Source: Marmoricola sp.
GTDB taxonomy: Bacteria; Actinomycetota; Actinomycetes; Propionibacteriales; Nocardioidaceae
NCBI GenBank assembly: GCA_025964775.1
Contig: JAOPYE010000029.1
Span: 124,001 to 188,000, forward strand
Reading direction: 5' to 3'
DNA: 64,000 nucleotides
How positions within the stretch are numbered: the first letter of the stretch is position 1; the number at the start of each line of letters is the position of its first letter. Position numbers and translations under genes: made by a program. The notes beneath the pieces were generated by a model. That model was given only the letters and a program-made list of their open reading frames with translations. It did no database searches and was not told the origin of the DNA. This document shows positions 59,825 to 64,000 of the stretch, piece after piece.

Positions 59825-60718
59825 CCGCACGGGGACGAAGTAGGAGCCCGCGTCGAGATCCTCGATGAGTCCGGGACCAGCGGGGTCCCAGCCGAGCAGC
59901 TCGCGGGTGAGGTCGTTCGAGGCGGTCGCGTCGGTTCCGAAGAACATCCCGATCCAGTCGAAGTGCTCGACCGCGTTCTCGGCCGGGACCGAGACGACCG
60001 GCAGGTCGAGCCCCCGGCCGATCGCTTCGGCGATGGCCCGCGTCGGGACGCCGGTTTCGCCGACCGCGTGCAGCACGGAGCCGGCCGGCGCATGGTCGAT
60101 CGCGAGCCGGACCAGCCAGGCGGCGTCGTCGCGATGAACCGCGGACCAGCGGCTCTCGCCGTCACCGACGTACGCCGACACGCCCCGGGAGCGCGCGACG
60201 TCGACGAGCGTCGAGACGAACCCGTGGTCCCCGGCACCGTGCACGGTCGGTGCGAACCGGACCACCAGCGAACGCACCCCGCGGTCGGCGAGGGCCAGCG
60301 CCGCGTGCGCGTTGGCGATCCGCGGATGGACACCCACGTCGGCCCGGTCGGCTTCGGTCCCGACCCGACCGGGAGCAAGGCCGAGCGTGCCCGAGGCCAT
60401 CAACAACGGTCGGTCGGTGCCTTCCAGGGCAGCGCCGAACGCCTCGATGGCTGCCAGGTCCATCCGGGCCGCGTCGGGCATCCGCGAGAAGTCGTGCAGG
60501 TATGCGAGGTGGATGACACCGTCACTGGCCGCGGCGGCGGCGTGCAGGGTGTCGGGGTCGTCGAGCGAGCCCCTGACCACTTCGATCCCGTTGGCCTCGA
60601 GCGTGGCACCGGACTGGTCCGACCGGGCCAGGGCGACGACCTGGTGCCCGGCGTCGAGAAGCTCGGGAACGACGGCGGATCCGATCCAGCCGGTCGCTCC
60701 GGTGACGAAGATGCGCAT
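59807..60718 (-). CDS. NAD-dependent epimerase/SDR family oxidoreductase
   Basis: The protein is 303 aa from ATG 60718, an extended SDR with the N-terminal nucleotide motif MRIFVTGATGWIGSAVVPELL. The Tyr-x3-Lys active-site motif is not obvious: HPRIANAHAAL occupies that region. This is the atypical NAD(P)-binding group. It is divergent from a TetR gene with two operators between them, so it is probably repressed by that TetR. Confidence 0.87.
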   Translation of the reverse strand: MRIFVTGATGWIGSAVVPELLDAGHQVVALARSDQSGATLEANGIEVVRGSLDDPDTLHAAAAASDGVIHLAYLHDFSRMPDAARMDLAAIEAFGAALEGTDRPLLMASGTLGLAPGRVGTEADRADVGVHPRIANAHAALALADRGVRSLVVRFAPTVHGAGDHGFVSTLVDVARSRGVSAYVGDGESRWSAVHRDDAAWLVRLAIDHAPAGSVLHAVGETGVPTRAIAEAIGRGLDLPVVSVPAENAVEHFDWIGMFFGTDATASNDLTRELLGWDPAGPGLIEDLDAGSYFVPVRSDAKS

Positions 60719-60737
60719 GAGAAGACCTCCACGAGAG

Positions 60738-60760
60738 TTGATGTCACTTGATGACATCAA
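60738..60760. promoter_or_regulatory. TetR operator 1 (SDR side)
   Basis: TTGATGTCA (60738-60746) and TGACATCAA (60752-60760) are perfect 9-bp inverted arms with a 5-bp centre. It lies 19 bp before the SDR ATG on the minus strand. Confidence 0.78.
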
Positions 60761-60770
60761 CGTAGCACGC

Positions 60771-60789
60771 GATGTCACACAGTGTCATC
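60771..60789. promoter_or_regulatory. TetR operator 2 (TetR side)
   Basis: GATGTCA (60771-60777) and TGTCATC (60783-60789) repeat the half-site of operator 1 with the same 5-bp spacing and one mismatch. The centre is 31 bp from that of operator 1, about three helical turns. It overlaps the -35/-10 spacer of the TetR gene. Confidence 0.7.
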
Positions 60790-60792
60790 CCC

Positions 60793-60798
60793 TAGACT
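60793..60798 (+). promoter_or_regulatory. -10 box for a leaderless TetR mRNA
   Basis: TAGACT ends 6 nt before the ATG at 60805, consistent with a leaderless transcript. Confidence 0.5.
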
Positions 60799-60804
60799 CG
60801 TCGC

Positions 60805-61371
60805 ATGAGTCGCTGGGAGCCGGGCGCAAGCGGACGTCTGCGCGACGCAGCGATGGAGCTGTACGTCGAGCGTGGCTTCGCCCAGACCACGGTGGCCGAG
60901 ATCGCTGAACGTGCCGGGGTCACCCCGAGGACCTTCTTCCGGTACTTCGCCGACAAGCGCGAGGTCCTCTTCGGCGGCTCGACCCTGCTGCAGGAGGCCA
61001 TGGTCGAGGCACTGCACAACGCGCCGCCCGCAGCACCTCCGATGGTCGCGGTCACGGCAGCGCTCGACAGTGCCGCCGACTTCCTCGGAGGTCGTCATGA
61101 CTTCTCCCGGCAGCGCCAGGCGTTGATCAAGGCCAATCCGGAGCTGCAGGAGCGCGAGCTGATCAAGCTGGCGACCCTCGCCTCGGCGCTGACCGACGGT
61201 CTCCGACTCCGTGGTGTGCCGGACCCGGAGGCCGGCCTGGCCGCCGAGACCGGGATGGCGGTCTTCCGCGTGGCGTTCGACAGCTGGGCCACCGGTGCGG
61301 GAGACCGCGAGCTTGCTCAGGTGATGAGTGACGCGATGGGTCGGCTCAGCTCGATCACCCAGGACCGGTGA
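60805..61371 (+). CDS. TetR family regulator
   Basis: The 188-aa protein has a helix-turn-helix domain (about 9-55) with FAQTTVAEIAERAGVTPRTFFRYFADKREVLF, typical of TetR regulators with the TFFRYF recognition helix. The ligand domain is short. It is divergent from the SDR gene with two matching operators in the 86-bp gap, so autoregulation and repression of the SDR are likely. Confidence 0.9.
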   Translation: MSRWEPGASGRLRDAAMELYVERGFAQTTVAEIAERAGVTPRTFFRYFADKREVLFGGSTLLQEAMVEALHNAPPAAPPMVAVTAALDSAADFLGGRHDFSRQRQALIKANPELQERELIKLATLASALTDGLRLRGVPDPEAGLAAETGMAVFRVAFDSWATGAGDRELAQVMSDAMGRLSSITQDR

Positions 61372-61386
61372 ACCGGACCCCGACGC

Positions 61387-61842
61387 TCAGGGCACCGATC
61401 CCATCGCCTGGTGCATGCCCCGGGTCGCGAGCTGGTCGGCGAGCTCGTTGTCGGCGATGCCGGCATGGCCCTTCACCCAGAACCACTCGACCTGGTGCTG
61501 GTTGCAGGCGTCCTGCAGACGCTGCCAGAGGTCGACGTTCTTGACCGGCTGCTTGGCCGACGTCCGCCAGCCGTTCTGCTCCCAGCCGGCGACCCACTTG
61601 GTGATGCCGTTCCGGACATAGGTGCTGTCGGTGTAGAAGTGCACGACGACGGGGCGCTTGAGTGCTTCGAGCGCCATGATCGGCGCCATCAGCTCCATCC
61701 GGTTGTTCGTGGTCTCCCCCGGCTCGCCTCCACAGAGCTCGAGGACGTGCTCGCCCTGGCGCAGCACGGCGCCCCAGCCACCGGGGCCCGGATTCGGCGT
61801 ACAGCCGCCGTCGGTATGGATGACCACCACGTCTTCACTCAC
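61387..61842 (-). CDS. rnhA: Ribonuclease HI
   Basis: The 151-aa protein has the four acidic catalytic residues D11 (IHTDGG), E50 (NNRMELMA), D72 (YTDSTYV) and D136 (DNELADQLA), plus KGHAG (His126). It cleaves RNA in RNA-DNA hybrids. The length and motifs equal those of the Escherichia coli enzyme. It is downstream of the DUF5808 gene on the same strand. Confidence 0.95.
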   Translation of the reverse strand: MSEDVVVIHTDGGCTPNPGPGGWGAVLRQGEHVLELCGGEPGETTNNRMELMAPIMALEALKRPVVVHFYTDSTYVRNGITKWVAGWEQNGWRTSAKQPVKNVDLWQRLQDACNQHQVEWFWVKGHAGIADNELADQLATRGMHQAMGSVP

Positions 61843-61870
61843 CGCGACATCATGCCTTGCGGCAGGGGCT

Positions 61871-62059
61871 CTACTTCGACCGCCGGTGGAAGATCCGGTA
61901 GAAGTTGATGTCGTAGCCCCAGCCGAACGCTCGAGGGGTCATCACCCGGGACTCGTCGGGATTCCACATCCGGTCCTTGTAGCGGGTCTTCGTCGGGCGG
62001 CGCCAGTCATACGGCACCCCGAGGAACGTGCCCGTGCGTGGTTCTTCGCCTCTGACCAT
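61871..62059 (-). CDS. DUF5808 domain protein
   Basis: The protein is 62 aa from ATG 62059. It contains [43 protein letters not shown], which matches DUF5808, a small actinobacterial family of unknown function. It is 28 nt upstream of rnhA and divergent from the small membrane protein gene. The same frame is open further upstream, but the ATG gives the family's usual length. Confidence 0.82.
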   Translation of the reverse strand: MVRGEEPRTGTFLGVPYDWRRPTKTRYKDRMWNPDESRVMTPRAFGWGYDINFYRIFHRRSK

Positions 62060-62122
62060 GCTTCCAGCGTAGCCACCGGCCCCCACGAACCGCGGCTTGG
62101 AGCGAGCAGGGAGACTCGGCCC

Positions 62123-62383
62123 ATGGTGAGCATCCTGCTGTCGGTGACGTTCGCGTGCGGGCTGCTGATCGCCGTGGCCCACGTCCTCAACCAGAGCTTC
62201 ATCGCCCCGGTCTACGACGTCGCCGCGAACCTGGCCGCCTTCGCGAGCGCGATGGCCGCGTCGATCCTGCTCGGCCACGTGGTGCCCGCAACCTTCTCGG
62301 CGGTGGCCATCGGCTGCTGGCTCGTGCTGGCGCGCCGGACGATCCTGGCCCGGCGAGGTCAACCAGCGACCGCGGCGTCGTGA
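62123..62383 (+). CDS. Small membrane protein, unknown function
   Basis: The protein is 86 aa from ATG 62123, with a weak GGGAG ribosome site. Two or three hydrophobic helices fill residues 3-70 (ILLSVTFACGLLIAVAHVLNQSF, FASAMAASILLGHVVPATFSAVAIGCWLVL), and a basic tail ends it. I do not recognise a family. It overlaps the convergent MFS gene by 25 nt. Confidence 0.6.
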   Translation: MVSILLSVTFACGLLIAVAHVLNQSFIAPVYDVAANLAAFASAMAASILLGHVVPATFSAVAIGCWLVLARRTILARRGQPATAAS

Positions 62384-63615
62384 GTTCGATCCGCCCGCAT
62401 GGTCCGCAGCACCAGGAACAAGGCGACGAGCGCGATCGCGTTGGCGATCAGGACCACCGCGATCGCCACGTCCGGTGACCTGTCGTAGGAGAAGCCGAGG
62501 AGCCCGCCGGCAACGAGCAGCGCGGCCCCGCGAACGAACGCCAACCAGCCGAACGCCACGGCCCGGGACGTGCTGGGCACCAGCTCGGTCACGACGGCCT
62601 TGACCGTCGAGTCGAGAACGCCGTTGACGACTCCCCAGACGGCGACGCCGACCCAGATCAACCAGACCCGATCGGTCAGGGCAAGGGCGGAGAGGCCGGC
62701 GGCGACAGGCACGGCGAGCAGCGTCAGCGGACCGCGCCGGTCGTAGACCCTGCCCATCACGAGTCCGCTGAGCCCGTCGACGGCCATCGCGACCGCGAAC
62801 AGGAGCGGTACCTGCGCGTCGCTGAGAAGGTGGCGGGTCTGGGCGTGGAACGCGAGGAGCGGGAACGAAGCGACTCCGCAGGAGAGGATGCCGACTGCGC
62901 CGACGTACTGCCAGAACAGTCGGGGCAGATGCCCGGAGGCGGGCGCACCGGTCACTGCGTCGCGCTGCTCGACAGTTCCGGTTTCGTACGCCGCCGGGTC
63001 AGGCACCCGCCGGCGGAGCCACCCCAGTACGACGAGCACCGCGACGCCGGGAACGGCGAGTGAGCCGAAGGCCAGCCGGTAGTCACCGGCGCGCCAGCTC
63101 AGCAGCGCCGCCAACAGGAGCGGCCCCAGCACGGCACCCGTCTGATCCAGGGCCTGATGGACCCCGAACGCACTGCCGCGGCCGGTCTGCGCGGACGCGT
63201 GGGAGAGCAAGGTGTCCTTGGCCGGCGACCGCACGGCCTTCCCGAGCCGCTCGGTGCCGTAGAGCAGCAACGCGGGCGCCATCAGGCTGGTGACTCCGAT
63301 CAGCGGCACGCTCAGCACCGTCAGCGCGTAGCCCAGGATCGTCCAGGTCCAGTAGCGACGCGTGCGCTGGACCGCGTAGCCCGACACGACGCGCAGGCTG
63401 TAGCCGATGAACTCGCCGCCACCGGCCACCAGACCGACGACGGTGGCGGAGGCGCCTAGCGTCGCGAGGTAGGGCCCGATGATGCTGCGAGCACCTTCGT
63501 AGACCATGTCGGCCAGCAGGCTGACGATCCCGAAGACCAGCACGAAATGCCAGGGCTTCATACCGGGACGGGCCAGACCTCCCGGCTGCGTCGGGTCATC
63601 ACTCTCCACGGTCAC
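62359..63615 (-). CDS. MFS transporter
   Basis: The 418-aa protein has 12 membrane helices and the MFS loop pattern in VMGRVYDRRGPLTLL (the second half) and PAKDTLLSHASAQTGRG (the first half), the latter typical of the drug-efflux/sugar MFS group with the KDTLL motif. The substrate is unknown; export is likely. The start is at 63615, upstream of a 33-bp gap to the next minus-strand gene. Confidence 0.88.
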   Translation of the reverse strand: MTVESDDPTQPGGLARPGMKPWHFVLVFGIVSLLADMVYEGARSIIGPYLATLGASATVVGLVAGGGEFIGYSLRVVSGYAVQRTRRYWTWTILGYALTVLSVPLIGVTSLMAPALLLYGTERLGKAVRSPAKDTLLSHASAQTGRGSAFGVHQALDQTGAVLGPLLLAALLSWRAGDYRLAFGSLAVPGVAVLVVLGWLRRRVPDPAAYETGTVEQRDAVTGAPASGHLPRLFWQYVGAVGILSCGVASFPLLAFHAQTRHLLSDAQVPLLFAVAMAVDGLSGLVMGRVYDRRGPLTLLAVPVAAGLSALALTDRVWLIWVGVAVWGVVNGVLDSTVKAVVTELVPSTSRAVAFGWLAFVRGAALLVAGGLLGFSYDRSPDVAIAVVLIANAIALVALFLVLRTMRADRTHDAAVAG

Positions 63616-63648
63616 TCCGGGCGGTCGAGGGGCTAATCAGGTCGGCGC

Positions 63649-64000
63649 TCAGAGCGAATGCAGGACCACCGTCCGGCTGGTGCTCGGGCGCAGGTTGCGG
63701 TTGCCGCGGTAGTAGACGGTGAGCCGGTAGGTGCCCGGACGCAGCAGGGGCAGTGCGATCGTGATCGTGCCGTTGGCACTCCTGCTCAGCAGGACACGGC
63801 TGATCCTGGTGGTGCCGTCGTAGACCGCCAGGATTCCCGTCGGGGTCGTCCCCCAGGCCGCCACCGTCATCGTGATCTTCGCGTGCGCTCGGTGACGCAC
63901 ACGTGACGTGTTCAACCTGGCACTGGTGGTGGTCGCTTCCTTCCGGATCGTGACCGCTCCTGGGGCCGAGGTACTCGGGGCGACGTCGAGGTTGCCGTGG
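63649..64000 (-). CDS. Ig-like repeat secreted protein (N-terminus beyond the window)
   Basis: The frame is open from the window edge to the stop at 63649, giving 116 residues, so the 5' part lies outside. It ends with an Ig-like module (KITMTVAAWGTTPTGILAVYDG, GTITIALPLLRPGTYRLTVYYRGNRNLRPSTSRTVVLHSL), as in bacterial Ig-like domain 3 (Big_3) cell-surface proteins. A TTG at 63915 could start a short protein, but the frame upstream (PGAVTIRKEATTTSARLNTS) continues the same Ser/Thr-rich style, so a longer protein is likely. Confidence 0.75.
   Translation of the reverse strand, partial: HGNLDVAPSTSAPGAVTIRKEATTTSARLNTSRVRHRAHAKITMTVAAWGTTPTGILAVYDGTTRISRVLLSRSANGTITIALPLLRPGTYRLTVYYRGNRNLRPSTSRTVVLHSL

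Overview
This is a high-GC actinobacterial chromosome segment. The gene content (a gram-positive style flagellum without P or L rings, mycothiol deacetylase MshB, the actinobacterial succinylase lysine genes dapC, dapD and dapE, a DUF3117 protein, and a CYP125-like P450) fits Nocardioidaceae, most likely Nocardioides or a close relative. The genus is inferred from gene content only. I see no rRNA, tRNA, CRISPR array or insertion sequence, and no gene-free stretch longer than about 210 bp.

Layout. 1-4617 (minus strand): the 5' part of a UPF0182 membrane protein, a PPA1309 protein, a PDZ/Lon-type (S16) protease and a small membrane protein. 4656-8383: a chemotaxis block in which cheB diverges from cheR-cheY-cheX-cheY and a CheX-like protein. 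8540-18114: flgB flgC fliE fliF fliG fliH fliI fliJ, a two-domain murein hydrolase, fliK, flgD and flgE, ending in a long hairpin. 18325-28548: flbD motA motB fliL fliM fliN fliO fliP fliQ fliR flhB flhA and a small membrane protein. Genes overlap or nearly touch. Flagellin, cap, hook-filament junction, fliA, flhF/flhG, cheA, cheW and receptor genes are not in the window and must lie elsewhere.

The most striking regulatory signal is a promoter-like element, CTCA-N16-(G/A)CCGA(T/A), found six times with an invariant 16-nt spacer. It lies before cheB, cheR, flgB, flbD, fliM and flhA. It resembles FliA-family sigma promoters of motile actinomycetes as I recall them. Before cheB, cheR and fliM the -10 element ends exactly 9 nt before a GTG start, and before flhA 10 nt before the ATG, implying leaderless or near-leaderless mRNAs.

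28549-43143 is mostly housekeeping: leucyl aminopeptidase, DUF3117, a PaaX-type regulator with a crotonase, a secreted M14 peptidase, a LOG-family protein, dapE, dapD, dapC, a seven-iron ferredoxin, mshB, a Nudix enzyme and thioesterases. 43144-57874 is an accessory catabolic region: two old-yellow-enzyme-type flavin oxidoreductases, a molybdate ABC transporter (modABC), a dihydrodipicolinate-reductase-like enzyme, an F420-type LLM oxidoreductase, a CYP125-like P450, two TetR regulators, a GMC oxidoreductase and a truncated-haemoglobin-like protein. Several intergenic regions there hold clear operator palindromes, one of which contains the KstR consensus. 57936-64000 holds small conserved proteins, an SDR/TetR pair with twin operators, RNase HI, an MFS exporter and the 3' part of an Ig-like secreted protein.

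Other main points: fliK contains tandem 126-129 bp repeats with foreign-looking codon use that resemble an intergenic repeat family; three proteins at the chemotaxis/switch locus carry CheX-type helices, two with and one without the phosphatase residues; FliM lacks the usual CheY-binding N-terminal motif; and dapC appears to start at CTG.
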